Below, in pieces: positions 14,695 to 25,747 of a stretch of 64,000 bases of DNA. The position numbers and the translations under genes are program-made. This DNA is from Streptomyces griseus (GTDB taxonomy: Bacteria; Actinomycetota; Actinomycetes; Nanopelagicales; Nanopelagicaceae): positions 43,456 through 107,455 of the forward strand of contig CAMCYO010000006.1 in assembly GCA_945884695.1 (NCBI GenBank), given 5' to 3'. The first letter of the stretch is position 1. Each line of letters opens with the position of its first letter. Under the pieces are notes generated by a model. That model ran no database searches, had not been told where the DNA came from, and worked only from the letters and a program-made list of their open reading frames with translations.

Positions 14695-15741
14695 ATGTCA
14701 GAGAAAACGATCAAACTCGGAGTTATTGCTGGCGACGGAATCGGACCAGAAGTTGTTGCTGAAGGTATTAAAGTTCTCGATATTGTTGCCAAGAAATACG
14801 GAGCTAACTTCGTTAAAACTCCCTTTGATCTTGGAGCTAAGCAATGGCATCGCACAGGAGAAGTTTTACCTGAGGCAGTTAAAGCTGAATTAGCAAAGAG
14901 CGATGTACTCCTACTTGGCGCAGTTGGAGATCCAAGTGTTCCTAGCGGAATCCTTGAGCGCGGATTGCTTTTGAAGTTGCGATTTATTTTTGATCAGTAT
15001 GTGAACTTGCGTCCAGGTCGTCTCTATCCAGGTGTTAAGTCACCCCTTGCCGGTATTGATTCACTTGATTTTCTTGTTATTCGCGAAGGAACTGAAGGTC
15101 CATATGCAGGCGCTGGCGGAATCTTGGCAGAGGGCACCGATGCTGAAATTGCAACGGATGTAAGTATTAATACCCGCCGCGGGGCAGAGCGCACAATTCG
15201 TGATGCATTTGATCGCGCAATGTTGCGTCCTCGCAAGAAGGTCACACTTGTTCATAAAAACAACGTGCTTACTTTTTCAGGCTCACTCTGGACTCGCACA
15301 TTCGAAAAGGTTGCAAAAGATTATCCATCCATTGAAACCGATTACCTGCATGTTGACGCCGCTGCAATGTTTTTCGTCAATAATCCAGGTCGCTTCGATG
15401 TTGTTGTAACAGATAATCTTTTTGGAGATATCATCACCGATATCTCTGCAGCAATTTGCGGAGGAATTGGCCTTGCAGCATCTGGAAACATCAATCCAAC
15501 TCGCAAATTCCCTTCCATGTTTGAACCTGTTCATGGTTCAGCTCCCGATATTGCTGGTAAAGGAATTGCAGATCCAACAGCAACAATTCTTTCAATCGGC
15601 ATGATGTTTGATCACCTAGGTTATCCAGAAGCTGCTAAAGAGATTGAAAGCGCAGTTGCTAAGGATCTTCTTAATCGTGGAAGCGCTAAACGCTCAACGA
15701 TTGAAATAGGTAATGCAATTGCTGGAACTTTGAAAGGTTAA
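14695..15741 (+). CDS. leuB: 3-isopropylmalate dehydrogenase
   Basis: [22 protein letters not shown]...GLFGDIITD-type motifs ([18 protein letters not shown]). Confidence 0.94.
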   Translation: MSEKTIKLGVIAGDGIGPEVVAEGIKVLDIVAKKYGANFVKTPFDLGAKQWHRTGEVLPEAVKAELAKSDVLLLGAVGDPSVPSGILERGLLLKLRFIFDQYVNLRPGRLYPGVKSPLAGIDSLDFLVIREGTEGPYAGAGGILAEGTDAEIATDVSINTRRGAERTIRDAFDRAMLRPRKKVTLVHKNNVLTFSGSLWTRTFEKVAKDYPSIETDYLHVDAAAMFFVNNPGRFDVVVTDNLFGDIITDISAAICGGIGLAASGNINPTRKFPSMFEPVHGSAPDIAGKGIADPTATILSIGMMFDHLGYPEAAKEIESAVAKDLLNRGSAKRSTIEIGNAIAGTLKG

Positions 15742-15743
15742 CC

Positions 15744-16829
15744 ATGTCCATCAAACTCACTCTTTCAACGCACGCAGTTGCGGAAAAGGAGCGCGCCGAA
15801 AAAGTTGCAAACCCTGGATTTGGTAAGTACTACACAGATCACATGGTTGTTGCTGAGTGGACTGAGGCTGACGGATGGGGACAGGCAGAGTTAAAAGCAT
15901 ATGCACCAATTTCTTTAGATCCCGCTGCAATGGTTTTTCATTACGGACAAGAAATATTTGAGGGCCTTAAGGCTTATCGCCAACCCGATGGATCTATTGC
16001 ACTCTTTAGACCAGAAGCCAATGCTGCGCGCTTTGCAAGAAGTGCGCACCGTATAGCTCTGCCAGAAATGCCTGAACAATTATTTCTCGACACCGTGCAC
16101 GCTCTTGTAAAGCAAGATGCGGGCTGGGTACCAGACAAGATTGGTGAATCTTTATATCTTCGACCATTTATGTTTGCAACTGAAGTGGGGTTAGGTGTTC
16201 GACCTTCAAATCGCGCGCTCTACATGTTGATTGCAACCCCTGCTGCTCAATACTTCAACCCAGCCAATGCAGTTGCTGTATGGATTTCAACTGAATATGT
16301 TCGCGCAGCACAAGGTGGAACGGGTGAAGCAAAGTGTGGCGGGAACTACGCAGCATCTTTGATCGCGCAAAAAGCCGCCGCAAAAGAGGGCTGTGATCAA
16401 GTTGTATGGATAGATGCAAAAGAGCGCAAGTGGGTTGAAGAGATGGGTGGAATGAATCTATATTTTGTGAAGGGTTCAGGAAACGACATCACTGTTGTGA
16501 CACCAAAACTAACTGGCACGTTATTGCCTGGTATTACACGTGATTCAATCTTGAGCGTTGCAAAAGATCTTGGGTATAAAGTTCAGGAGACAATGATTAG
16601 CGTTGATGACTGGAAAAATGGTGTTCAAAGTGGCGAGATCTCCGAAATTTTTGCATGCGGAACCGCTGCTGTCGTTTCACCAGTTGGAATGGCAAAGAGC
16701 GCCATGGGAACATGGGTAACTGGAGATGGAAAGCCAGGACCCATCACAATGAAAATTCGCGAAACTCTCCTTGGAATTCAACACGGCACAATTGCCGATA
16801 CACATAACTGGATGAAGAAAGTCCTGTAA
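15744..16829 (+). CDS. ilvE: Branched-chain amino acid aminotransferase
   Basis: FHYGQEIFEGLKAYRQPDGSIALFRPEANAARF; PLP class IV. Confidence 0.95.
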   Translation: MSIKLTLSTHAVAEKERAEKVANPGFGKYYTDHMVVAEWTEADGWGQAELKAYAPISLDPAAMVFHYGQEIFEGLKAYRQPDGSIALFRPEANAARFARSAHRIALPEMPEQLFLDTVHALVKQDAGWVPDKIGESLYLRPFMFATEVGLGVRPSNRALYMLIATPAAQYFNPANAVAVWISTEYVRAAQGGTGEAKCGGNYAASLIAQKAAAKEGCDQVVWIDAKERKWVEEMGGMNLYFVKGSGNDITVVTPKLTGTLLPGITRDSILSVAKDLGYKVQETMISVDDWKNGVQSGEISEIFACGTAAVVSPVGMAKSAMGTWVTGDGKPGPITMKIRETLLGIQHGTIADTHNWMKKVL

Positions 16830-18418
16830 TGCCCGTCTCGGATGCTTTCCACATCTATGACACCACATTGCGAGATGGTGCACAGCAAGAGGGTTTAAAT
16901 CTTTCTGTCCACGATAAATTGATAATCGCTCGTCACCTCGATGATTTAGGCGTTGGTTTTATTGAAGGTGGTTGGCCCGGAGCTAATCCAAAAGATACTG
17001 AGTTCTTTGCTCGAGCTCGTACTGAACTTAAATTAAAATATGCAACCTTTGTCGCCTTTGGTGCTACACGCAGGCCAGGTGTAAAGGCTGCCGATGATGA
17101 ACTCTTTGGCGCACTCCGCGATTCTGGTGCCTCTGCGGTAACCGTTGTAGCAAAGGCATATGACCGCCATGTTGATTTAGCGTTGCGCACAACACTTGAT
17201 GAAAATTTAGCGATGATCGCTGATTCAATTAAACATTTGCGCGCAGAAGGTCAGAGAGTATTTCTTGATGCTGAGCACTTCTTTGATGGATATCGCTCTA
17301 ATCGTGCCTACGCACTTGAAGTAGTTCGTGTTGCAGCAGAGGCTGGAGCAGATGTCATTGCTCTTTGCGACACTAATGGTGGGATGTTGCCTGATGAACT
17401 CTCACAAGTTGTTCACGATGTATTAGGTGCAAGTTCTGCCAGGCTCGGAATTCATTGCCACAACGACACCGGATGTGCTGTTGCAAATTCAATGGCAGCA
17501 ATTGCTGCGGGTGTCACTCATGTGCAGGGCACACTCAATGGCTATGGAGAGCGCACAGGAAATGCAGACCTTGTCACTATTATTGCTAACTTGCAATTAA
17601 AAAAGCACCAACAAGTTCTGCCAGATGGATTACTGCCTGAAGCATTCCGAATTGCACATGCAGTTGCAGAGGTAACAAACGTTGCACCTAGTGCGCGCCA
17701 GCCATATGTTGGGGTTTCAGCATTTGCTCATAAAGCAGGGCTCCATGCCAGTGCAATTAAAGTTGACCCCTCCCTATATCAACATGAAGATCCTGAATCG
17801 GTCGGCAACGATATGCGCATGCTTGTTTCAGATATGGCAGGACGTGCATCTGTTGAATTGAAATCGGCTGAACTAGGTGTTGATCTAGGCGGAGACCGTG
17901 CACTGATTGGTCGGGTAGTTGATCGCGTTAAAGAGATGGAAGCACGTGGATTTACTTTTGAAGCAGCCGATGCCACTTTCGAACTCTTACTTCGTGAAGA
18001 GATGACCGGTAAACGTCCTCAATTTTTCACTATTGAACATTGGCTTACCACTGTTGAAAAATCAGCTGATCAGAGCATTACAACTAAAGCTGAAGTAACA
18101 ATTACTGCACAAGGTAAAAAGATTTCTTGCAATGGTCAAGGAAACGGACCCGTTAACGCATTCGATAACGCGCTTCGTTCTGGCTTAAAACAATTCTATC
18201 CAGAGTTAGAAATTCTAGAACTCACTGATTACAAGGTTCGAATCCTTGAAGGTCGCTTAGGAACTGGAGCGGTAACGCGCGTATTGGTTGAAACAAGTGA
18301 TGGACATGGTGAATGGAGCACCATTGGCGTGCATGAAAACGTTATTGCAGCCTCAGCGATGGCGCTAGAGGATGCGCTTACCTTCGGCCTCATCCGACAA
18401 GGCAGGACCTCCGAGTAA
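16829..18418 (+). CDS. cimA: (R)-citramalate synthase
   Basis: IYDTTLRDGAQQEGLNLSVHDKLIIARHLDDLGVGFIEGGWPGANPKD; C-terminal LeuA-type regulatory domain. Confidence 0.93.
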   Translation: MPVSDAFHIYDTTLRDGAQQEGLNLSVHDKLIIARHLDDLGVGFIEGGWPGANPKDTEFFARARTELKLKYATFVAFGATRRPGVKAADDELFGALRDSGASAVTVVAKAYDRHVDLALRTTLDENLAMIADSIKHLRAEGQRVFLDAEHFFDGYRSNRAYALEVVRVAAEAGADVIALCDTNGGMLPDELSQVVHDVLGASSARLGIHCHNDTGCAVANSMAAIAAGVTHVQGTLNGYGERTGNADLVTIIANLQLKKHQQVLPDGLLPEAFRIAHAVAEVTNVAPSARQPYVGVSAFAHKAGLHASAIKVDPSLYQHEDPESVGNDMRMLVSDMAGRASVELKSAELGVDLGGDRALIGRVVDRVKEMEARGFTFEAADATFELLLREEMTGKRPQFFTIEHWLTTVEKSADQSITTKAEVTITAQGKKISCNGQGNGPVNAFDNALRSGLKQFYPELEILELTDYKVRILEGRLGTGAVTRVLVETSDGHGEWSTIGVHENVIAASAMALEDALTFGLIRQGRTSE

Positions 18419-18427
18419 CCTAGGTAC

Positions 18428-19348
18428 ATGTCTAACTCTGAATTCGCAGAAGTTATTGACGCATTTGAAAAGAATTTACGAACTGAACGTCATCTCTCCG
18501 ATCACACAATCCGTGCCTACCTTGGTGATCTTGAGAGTTTGACGGCACATTTGGGCGCTCTAGGTATTACCGATATTTCGAAATTAGAACTTTCTCACAT
18601 TCGTTCATGGCTTGCCAATATGCAAGTAAAAGGTGGAGCTCGCACTTCATTATCTCGCAGAGCAGTATCTATACGGTTATTTACAAAATGGGCGAAGAAA
18701 AAGGGATATACAGAAACTGATGTTGGAGTGCAATTAGTAACGCCAAAACCACACCGCACGCTTCCTGAAGTATTAGATATTCCTAGTGCAACTCTTGCAA
18801 TGGACGCTCTTGCACTTCGCGTTAGTGAAGAAGAAGATTCACCCATGTCGCTACGAGATTGTGCGATGGTTGAAGTTCTTTATGCAAGCGGAGCACGTGT
18901 CAGTGAACTCTGTGGTCTGGATTTCGATTCTATTGATTACGAACGCCAAACAATTCGCGTATTGGGTAAAGGCAATAAAGAACGGACAATCCCGATCGGC
19001 AATCCAGCAATGAAAGCTTTAAATGCGTGGGTCAAAGATGGACGCCCACATGTTGCAACAAATATTTCCACCAACGCTGTTTTTTTGGGAGCACGAGGAA
19101 AGAGAATCGATCAACGCACTGTTCGGACCGTTGTCTATGAAGCGTTATCTGCTTTAGAAGGATTCGAACGTATGGGTCCACATGCACTTCGACATTCTGC
19201 CGCGACACATTTATTAGAGGGCGGTGCCGATTTGCGAACAGTGCAAGAGATATTAGGACATGCATCACTTGCAACTACTCAGATTTATACTCACGTTTCA
19301 ACTCAAAGACTTCAACAAGCCTTCAAACAAGCCCATCCACGCGCATAG
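18428..19348 (+). CDS. xerC: Tyrosine recombinase XerC/XerD type
   Basis: Catalytic pattern GARVSELCGLD / HALRHSAATHLLEGGADLRTVQEILGHASLATTQIYTHVS. Confidence 0.9.
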   Translation: MSNSEFAEVIDAFEKNLRTERHLSDHTIRAYLGDLESLTAHLGALGITDISKLELSHIRSWLANMQVKGGARTSLSRRAVSIRLFTKWAKKKGYTETDVGVQLVTPKPHRTLPEVLDIPSATLAMDALALRVSEEEDSPMSLRDCAMVEVLYASGARVSELCGLDFDSIDYERQTIRVLGKGNKERTIPIGNPAMKALNAWVKDGRPHVATNISTNAVFLGARGKRIDQRTVRTVVYEALSALEGFERMGPHALRHSAATHLLEGGADLRTVQEILGHASLATTQIYTHVSTQRLQQAFKQAHPRA

Positions 19349-19443
19349 AGCTGGCTTTTCTGGTGGATTTTGCACCACATTTCCTCGGGTAGTATTTGCC
19401 CTGCACCACAACCCATGTAAAAGTGAGATTGCGGTGACTTCAC

Positions 19444-19550
19444 GCACTTAGCAAGAGCCATTTCGGTCCAGGCAACTGGTCGGCGTTTAAGTGCTAGAGG
19501 GCCAACAAAAGTTGGTCCATTAACCGAGAGCTAACTTCGCAAGAAGTTGG
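19444..19550 (+). ncRNA. Candidate structured 5' leader of rpsB-tsf
   Basis: GCACTTA(19444-19450)/TAAGTGC(19488-19494) enclosing CCAG-GCAA-CTGG (19468-19479); then GGGCCAAC-AAAA-GTTGGTCC (19499-19518) and CTAACTTC-GCAA-GAAGTTGG (19531-19550), just before the SD. Confidence 0.5.
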
Positions 19551-19569
19551 CAAGAAGGAGTGTGCCGCC

Positions 19570-20376
19570 ATGGCGGTTGTAACAATGCGAGAACTTCTCG
19601 ACAGCGGAGTCCACTTTGGACACCAGACTCGTCGATGGAATCCAAAAATGAAGCGCTTTATTTTTGCTGAGCGCAATGGTATTTACATTATCGATATCCA
19701 ACAATCACTGGGGCTCATCGATAGCGCCTATGAATTTGTGAAAGATGTTGTTGCCAAAGGTGGACACGTCTTGTTCGTCGGAACAAAGAAGCAAGCACAA
19801 GAGCCAATCATTCAACAATCAGCACGCGTAGGAATGCCATACGTAACTGAGCGCTGGCTCGGTGGAATGCTCACAAACTTCCCAACTGTCTACAAGCGTA
19901 TTCAACGCCTCAAGGAACTTGAAGCGCTAGAAAATGCCAATGATCAGTTGCTAACGAAGAAAGAACTTCTTGTCCTTCGTCGCGAACGCGAAAAATTGAA
20001 CAAGAACCTCAATGGAATTCGTAACATGACCAAGTTGCCAAGTGCAATTTGGGTAGTGGATACAAAGAAAGAGCATTTAGCAGTTGCTGAAGCTAAAAAG
20101 CTCGGAATCCCAGTTATTGCAATCTTGGACACAAACTGTGATCCAGATGAAGTTGATTTCAAGATTCCTGGTAACGATGATGCGATTCGTTCTATTGGAT
20201 TGCTTACTCGTGTTATCACTGATGCAATTGTTGCAGGCTTACAAGCACGTGCTGCCAATGTGAAGGAAGAAGTCAAGCCTGTTGAAAACGTTGTTGCAGC
20301 CGGAGAACCACTTGCGGACTGGGAGAAAGAAATTCTTGACGGTACAACTCCAGCATCACCTGCAGTGGAGGCATAA
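19570..20376 (+). CDS. rpsB: 30S ribosomal protein S2
   Basis: [38 protein letters not shown]. Confidence 0.98.
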   Translation: MAVVTMRELLDSGVHFGHQTRRWNPKMKRFIFAERNGIYIIDIQQSLGLIDSAYEFVKDVVAKGGHVLFVGTKKQAQEPIIQQSARVGMPYVTERWLGGMLTNFPTVYKRIQRLKELEALENANDQLLTKKELLVLRREREKLNKNLNGIRNMTKLPSAIWVVDTKKEHLAVAEAKKLGIPVIAILDTNCDPDEVDFKIPGNDDAIRSIGLLTRVITDAIVAGLQARAANVKEEVKPVENVVAAGEPLADWEKEILDGTTPASPAVEA

Positions 20377-20377
20377 G

Positions 20378-21205
20378 TTGAAGTATTCGGCCGAAGATGT
20401 AAAGAAGCTCCGTGAAGCAACTGCAGCAGGAATGCTCGATTGCAAAAAGGCGCTCGATGAAGCAGAAGGTGATTTCGACAAAGCGGTAGAAATCATTCGC
20501 GTTAAGGGCTTGAAGGGCGTCACCAAGCGTGAAGGCCGTACAACTTCTAACGGCCTGGTTATTGCAAAAGTTCAAGAGAACTTAGGCGTCATGCTCGAAC
20601 TCAATTGCGAGACAGACTTCGTTGCAAAAGGTGAGCGCTTTCAGGCACTTGCTGACGAACTTCTTGAGCACTTGATGAAAGCGAAGCCTTCTGATGTTAA
20701 GGCTTTCTTGGCCTCCGAAATTAAACCTGGACGTAAAGTCCAAGATGCAGTTGATGAAGGGAATGCAACCCTTGGCGAGAAAATTGAAGTTCGCCGTGTT
20801 GCAGTCCTTGATGGTTCACCTGTTGGTCTTTATCTCCACCGCACAAGCCCAGATCTTCCACCGCAGGTGGGAGTTCTTGTCCAAATCACAAAGGACGCTC
20901 TTGGCGTTGGTAAAGATATCGCTCAACATATTGCAGCTTTTGCGCCATCTTATGTACATCGCGATGATGTACCGGCCGACGTGATTGAAAATGAACGTCG
21001 CGTTGCAGAAGAAACTGCCCGCAATGAAGGCAAGCCAGAAGCTTCCCTTGCCAAGATTGTTGAAGGTCGTGTTACTGGGTTCGTTAAGGAAGTTAGCTTG
21101 ATTGAGCAAGCTTTCGCAAAGGATGCCAAGAAGACGGTTAAGCAGATTCTCGATGAAGCCGGAAGTGCCGTAAAGGCCTTCCATCGCTTCCGCGTGGGTC
21201 AGTAA
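20378..21205 (+). CDS. tsf: Translation elongation factor Ts (TTG start)
   Basis: KYSAEDVKKLREATAAGMLDCKKALDEAEGDFDKAVEIIR; start reassigned from upstream ATG 20282, which lies inside rpsB. Confidence 0.96.
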   Translation: MKYSAEDVKKLREATAAGMLDCKKALDEAEGDFDKAVEIIRVKGLKGVTKREGRTTSNGLVIAKVQENLGVMLELNCETDFVAKGERFQALADELLEHLMKAKPSDVKAFLASEIKPGRKVQDAVDEGNATLGEKIEVRRVAVLDGSPVGLYLHRTSPDLPPQVGVLVQITKDALGVGKDIAQHIAAFAPSYVHRDDVPADVIENERRVAEETARNEGKPEASLAKIVEGRVTGFVKEVSLIEQAFAKDAKKTVKQILDEAGSAVKAFHRFRVGQ

Positions 21206-21256
21206 AACATTCAAAAAGAGCCCTTAAACTCTTAGTAGAAAGCGAAAGGAGCACTT

Positions 21257-21979
21257 GTGCCAGGTAGTAGAGGTAAATACGGCAGAGTGCTCCTTAAACT
21301 TTCTGGAGAAGTTTTTGGTGGCGAAAAAGGAATCGGTGTTGATCCCGATGTCGTTCAAGATGTTGCAGAACAAATTTCAGATGTTGTTCGCTCTGGAGTC
21401 CAAGTTGCAGTTGTTGTCGGAGGCGGAAACTATTTCCGTGGCGCAGAGTTACAACAACTAGGCATGGATAGAGCCCGTGCTGACTACATGGGCATGCTCG
21501 GCACGGTAATGAATTGTTTAGCGCTACAAGATTTCCTTGAGAAATTAAACGTTGATACTCGCGTACAAACTGCCATCACAATGGGTCAAGTTGCAGAACC
21601 GTATATTCCACGTCGGGCTATTCGCCATCTTGAAAAAGGCAGAGTCGTAATTTTCGGAGCAGGCGCGGGCATGCCATTTTTTACAACAGATACAGTTGCA
21701 GCCCAACGAGCACTTGAAATTGGATCAGAAGCGCTATTGCTGGCAAAGAGCGGTGTTGATGGAGTTTATTCAGCAGATCCAAAGACGGATCCTAAAGCCG
21801 TCAAATACGACACGATTTCCTACGACGAGGTTTTATCTAAATCACTCGCAGTGGCCGATGCTGCAGCATTTAGCCTCTGTCGGGAAAATAATTTACCAAT
21901 CGTTGTTTTTGATCTTATGGTTAAAGGAAATATTGCAAGAGCCGTACGTGGTGAAGTTATAGGAACACTCGTTGCCTAA
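21257..21979 (+). CDS. pyrH: UMP kinase (GTG start)
   Basis: [26 protein letters not shown]...[15 protein letters not shown]. Confidence 0.96.
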   Translation: MPGSRGKYGRVLLKLSGEVFGGEKGIGVDPDVVQDVAEQISDVVRSGVQVAVVVGGGNYFRGAELQQLGMDRARADYMGMLGTVMNCLALQDFLEKLNVDTRVQTAITMGQVAEPYIPRRAIRHLEKGRVVIFGAGAGMPFFTTDTVAAQRALEIGSEALLLAKSGVDGVYSADPKTDPKAVKYDTISYDEVLSKSLAVADAAAFSLCRENNLPIVVFDLMVKGNIARAVRGEVIGTLVA

Positions 21980-22015
21980 TAACGCAGTTCAATTGAAAAA
22001 TTAAAGGAGCCCGAC

Positions 22016-22579
22016 GTGAGCGATGTAGCAGGCACCCTAAAGGACGCCACAACAAAAATGGATAAAGCGCTGGAAGTTGCAAAAGAAGATTTTGCGAGCA
22101 TCCGCACTGGTCGCGCTCACCCTTCACTTTTCAATAAAGTAATGGTCGATTATTACGGAACTTTTACCCCACTTTCGCAGTTAGCTTCGATTCAGGTACC
22201 AGAAGCGCGTATGGCAATCGTTTCTCCTTTCGATAAAGGAGCAATGGCATCGATTGAAAAGGCAATTCGCGAATCAGATCTTGGAGTAAACCCAGGAAAT
22301 GATGGTGTTGTTATTCGCGTCAATTTTCCGCAACTCACTGAGGAGCGTCGCAAGGAATACATCAAAGTTGTCCGCACAAAGGCAGAGGATGCCAAGATTT
22401 CCCTTCGCAATATTCGTCGCCATGCAAAAGAGACTATTGAAAAGTTGGAAAAGGATGGCGATATTGGTAAAGATGATTTAACACGTGGAGAAAAGGATTT
22501 AGAGAAGTTGACAGGTGATCATGTTTCGAAAATTGATGATCTCTTGAAACATAAGGAGGTCGAACTTCTCGAAGTTTGA
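22016..22579 (+). CDS. frr: Ribosome recycling factor (GTG start)
   Basis: ATTKMDKALEVAKEDFASIRTGRAHPSLFNKVMVDYYGTFTPLSQLA. Confidence 0.97.
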   Translation: MSDVAGTLKDATTKMDKALEVAKEDFASIRTGRAHPSLFNKVMVDYYGTFTPLSQLASIQVPEARMAIVSPFDKGAMASIEKAIRESDLGVNPGNDGVVIRVNFPQLTEERRKEYIKVVRTKAEDAKISLRNIRRHAKETIEKLEKDGDIGKDDLTRGEKDLEKLTGDHVSKIDDLLKHKEVELLEV

Positions 22580-23442
22580 GAGTTCTTCACCGGATTATGG
22601 ATGACTTTCACGCAATCAACGAAGAGATAAACCGTCGCGCTGGACGTAAGTTCATCCCATCAATTGTTGTCGGCCTATCTCTTGTCGCACTTGTTTGGTT
22701 CGCCCTGGCATTTCGCAGAGAAGTTTTTGTACTCCTTGTGGCTATTGCTGTCGCATTAGGTGTTCGCGAGATTACGCGAGCTTTTAGCTCGGCAGGAGTT
22801 TTTGTATCCCCTCGTGCACTTGTCATAGCCACATGTGGGCTCTGTTTTGCCTCATGGCAAGGAGGAGTAGCTGCATTGGCCGTTGCTACAGCAATCTTTT
22901 TCCCAATCTTGTTGATCGATGTATTGCGTCGAGGGCCTGAGGGTTTTGTAAAGAACGCAACGGCGACAACCCTTTCACTTATTTATCTTCCATTTCTTGC
23001 CGGGTTTTTGATTCTTCTTGCGCGTCCCCACGATGGCTTACATCAAGTGATGACCTTTGTGATTCTTGTTGGGTGTAATGACACTTTTGGTTACTTAGTT
23101 GGAGTTCTTATCGGGCGTCATCCATTAGTTCCCAAAATCAGTCCCAAGAAAACGTGGGAAGGTTTAGCCGGCTCAGTGATCTTTACAATTGTTGGCGGAT
23201 CCTTTTCTTTCCATTATTTACTTCATATTCATTGGTGGTTGGGTGCATTAGCCGGAATCATGATTGTTTTTACCGCCACAAGTGGCGATCTCATTGAGAG
23301 TGCAATGAAACGTGATTTTTCACTGAAGGATATGGGAACGCTTTTACCAGGACACGGGGGAGCCCTCGATCGCCTTGATTCAGTTCTCTTATCTGCACCT
23401 GCCATGTGGTTAGCACTTGAACTTGTTAAGCGATATTTATGA
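22576..23442 (+). CDS. cdsA: Phosphatidate cytidylyltransferase (start TTG 22576 or ATG 22597)
   Basis: [16 protein letters not shown]...[34 protein letters not shown] signature. Confidence 0.95.
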   Translation: MRVLHRIMDDFHAINEEINRRAGRKFIPSIVVGLSLVALVWFALAFRREVFVLLVAIAVALGVREITRAFSSAGVFVSPRALVIATCGLCFASWQGGVAALAVATAIFFPILLIDVLRRGPEGFVKNATATTLSLIYLPFLAGFLILLARPHDGLHQVMTFVILVGCNDTFGYLVGVLIGRHPLVPKISPKKTWEGLAGSVIFTIVGGSFSFHYLLHIHWWLGALAGIMIVFTATSGDLIESAMKRDFSLKDMGTLLPGHGGALDRLDSVLLSAPAMWLALELVKRYL

Positions 23443-24560
23443 CCCGCCCTGATCAGTCAAGTGAGTTGACGTTAGTTTTTGATGAACCAGTTCAGAAAAA
23501 GAAACCACCGCGACATTTAGCAGATTTTTCACCCGAGGAGCGCCGAGCATTTGCTCAGGAATTAGGTTTGCCTGCTTTTCGCGCAAATCAAGTTGCTAAT
23601 CATTACTTCACACACCTTTCTACAGATCCACAAATGTGGAGCGATATTCCAGCAGATAAGCGCCAAGAGTTTGCAGATAAATTCACTCCACAATTAATTG
23701 AGAGTGTTCGTTCTGTCACCTGCGATGCAGGAATGACCCGAAAAGATCTATGGCGCTTGCACGATGGTGTCTTAGTAGAAAGCGTTCTCATGCGTTACAC
23801 CGATCGAACAACGGTCTGTATTTCCTCCCAAGCTGGGTGTGGAATGAATTGCCCATTTTGTGCAACGGGACAAGCAGGGCTGACTCGCAATCTGACAGCA
23901 GGAGAAATTACTGAGCAGATCGTTGCAGCGGCAAGAGCCTGCGCTTACGGTGAATTGCCAGGTGGACCCACACGCTTATCAAATATAGTTTTTATGGGCA
24001 TGGGCGAACCCATGGCCAACTTCAACGCAGTAATGCGCACACTTCGCAATATCACTGACCCAATTCCGGATGGCTTAGGAATTAGTGCACGTTCTGTAAC
24101 AGTTTCAACTGTTGGCTTAGTTAATGGAATAGAAAAATTAATGGCTGAGGGCTTACCGGTCACACTGGCAGTTTCACTTCACACCCCAGATGACGAACTT
24201 CGAGACACCCTTGTTCCTATCAATTCCCGGTGGAAAGTAAAGGAAGTACTCATCGCAGCCGACGCCTATGAGCAAAAGACTGGGCGTCGGTACTCCATTG
24301 AATACGCGCTGATTCGTGACATTAACGATCAGACGTGGCGTGCAGATTTGTTGGGTCGGCTTCTTAAAAATCGCAATGCTCACGTTAACTTGATTCCACT
24401 TAATCCAACGCCTGGGTCTAAATGGACTGCCTCACGACCCGAAGATGAAGCTGAGTTTGTGAGGATTTTGGAGAGTTACGGAGTTCCAACGACTGTACGA
24501 GATACACGTGGTCGAGAAATTGATGGAGCTTGTGGTCAACTAGCGGCAGCAGAAACTTAG
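23439..24560 (+). CDS. rlmN: 23S rRNA (adenine2503-C2)-methyltransferase, radical SAM
   Basis: [31 protein letters not shown]. Confidence 0.96.
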   Translation: MTRPDQSSELTLVFDEPVQKKKPPRHLADFSPEERRAFAQELGLPAFRANQVANHYFTHLSTDPQMWSDIPADKRQEFADKFTPQLIESVRSVTCDAGMTRKDLWRLHDGVLVESVLMRYTDRTTVCISSQAGCGMNCPFCATGQAGLTRNLTAGEITEQIVAAARACAYGELPGGPTRLSNIVFMGMGEPMANFNAVMRTLRNITDPIPDGLGISARSVTVSTVGLVNGIEKLMAEGLPVTLAVSLHTPDDELRDTLVPINSRWKVKEVLIAADAYEQKTGRRYSIEYALIRDINDQTWRADLLGRLLKNRNAHVNLIPLNPTPGSKWTASRPEDEAEFVRILESYGVPTTVRDTRGREIDGACGQLAAAET

Positions 24561-24590
24561 TAATTTAGCCCACAACGAAAAGGAGCGGTA

Positions 24591-24890
24591 ATGATTCTAG
24601 AAATAGCATCGGTTGATATCCAAAGCGATAAGCATGCAGAGTTCGAGGTGGCCATTAAGCACGCAGTGGATACTATTTTAATTAAGGCAAAGGGCTTTAT
24701 TAGCTTTGAACTTCAACACGGAATCGAAAAAGCAGAGAGAATTACACTCCTTATTCGTTGGGAAACTTTAGATGACCATATGGTTGCATTCAGGCAATCC
24801 GATCAATATACAAAGTGGCGCGAGATTATTGAGCCTTACTTTGCAAGTACTCCACAGGTAGATCACTGGAGAGAAATATTTACTGCTTAG
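24591..24890 (+). CDS. Antibiotic biosynthesis monooxygenase (ABM) domain protein
   Basis: 99 aa; ILEIASVDIQSDKHAEFEVAI...GFISFELQHGIEKAERITLLIRWETLDDH. Confidence 0.75.
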   Translation: MILEIASVDIQSDKHAEFEVAIKHAVDTILIKAKGFISFELQHGIEKAERITLLIRWETLDDHMVAFRQSDQYTKWREIIEPYFASTPQVDHWREIFTA

Positions 24891-25743
24891 TTGCTGCTTT
24901 TTCTCGAGCCAGATAAACCAGCCCGCAAGAAATTATTGCTATTCCATAGATTGATCGGAGGTTAAGGCTCTCATGCAGAACAAGGGCCGCTAAAACCGTC
25001 GCCGTTGCGGGTTCTGCCAGGATAAGCGTTGATGCCGTACTTGCTTGCACAGATACCAAACCAAAGGCATAAGCCAAGTAAGCAAGGGCGGTGGGCACCA
25101 ATCCAAGCCATATGAGCATTTCAATACCATGAGCTGAGATAAGTGGTGCAAAATCCCCAACAAAAATAAATGGCAACCCTAATATGCTCGCAAGAAGAAT
25201 AATTTTGGTCATCGCCTCAGGAATCCCGACACCAGATGTGAGCGCGCTCTTACTTGCAACTGCAAAGAGTGAATAAGAGGCACCTGCGCCAAGGGCTAAG
25301 AGAAATCCGGTGAGATTGAATTGAGAAAAACCCTTTGCGCTACTGAGCACTGCTATACCGCAGGTTGTAACACTCGTTGCAAGAAACCAGCGTTTACTTG
25401 CCCTCTCGCCTTTTAAAATAAATGCAATTATTCCCGTGAGCGCCGGCGCAGATCCGAGCGCAGTTACCGTACCAATTGTTACTCCTGTGCTTTTCACGGC
25501 AGAAAAAAATGTAAGTTGATAGAGGGTAAAACCTATAGAGGCCAGCCACAGATCCTTTTTAGCTATCGGTATTGCAGTTTTGGCAGTAAAGCGAGTGATA
25601 ATCCATAAAAAAAGTGCGCCAAAGATAAGGCGTCCACTTCCGACGGCAAGTGGTGATAGTCCATCAGGACCTAAAGCTTGAGCGGTGCCTGTTGTCCCAA
25701 AGAAGATACCAGCAAGAATGAGTGCGCCGTATCGATTTCCCAA
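24880..25743 (-). CDS. EamA/DMT family transporter
   Basis: GALILAGIFFGTTGTAQALGPDGLSPLAVGSGRLIFGALFLW, two EamA repeats. Confidence 0.85.
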   Translation of the reverse strand: MGNRYGALILAGIFFGTTGTAQALGPDGLSPLAVGSGRLIFGALFLWIITRFTAKTAIPIAKKDLWLASIGFTLYQLTFFSAVKSTGVTIGTVTALGSAPALTGIIAFILKGERASKRWFLATSVTTCGIAVLSSAKGFSQFNLTGFLLALGAGASYSLFAVASKSALTSGVGIPEAMTKIILLASILGLPFIFVGDFAPLISAHGIEMLIWLGLVPTALAYLAYAFGLVSVQASTASTLILAEPATATVLAALVLHESLNLRSIYGIAIISCGLVYLAREKAATKQ

Positions 25744-25747
25744 CTGA

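Noticed and set aside
18229-18250. GGTTCGAATCC, resembling a tRNA T-arm
   Set aside because: Lies inside cimA coding sequence (YKVRILEGRLGTG); no acceptor or anticodon stems around it
18428-19348. Tyrosine recombinase as evidence of an integrated element
   Set aside because: Housekeeping XerC-type protein next to rpsB; no att repeats, phage genes or tRNA nearby
20282-20377. Upstream ATG extension of tsf (ORF from 20282)
   Set aside because: Extension overlaps the rpsB C-terminus; conserved EF-Ts N-terminus begins at TTG 20378
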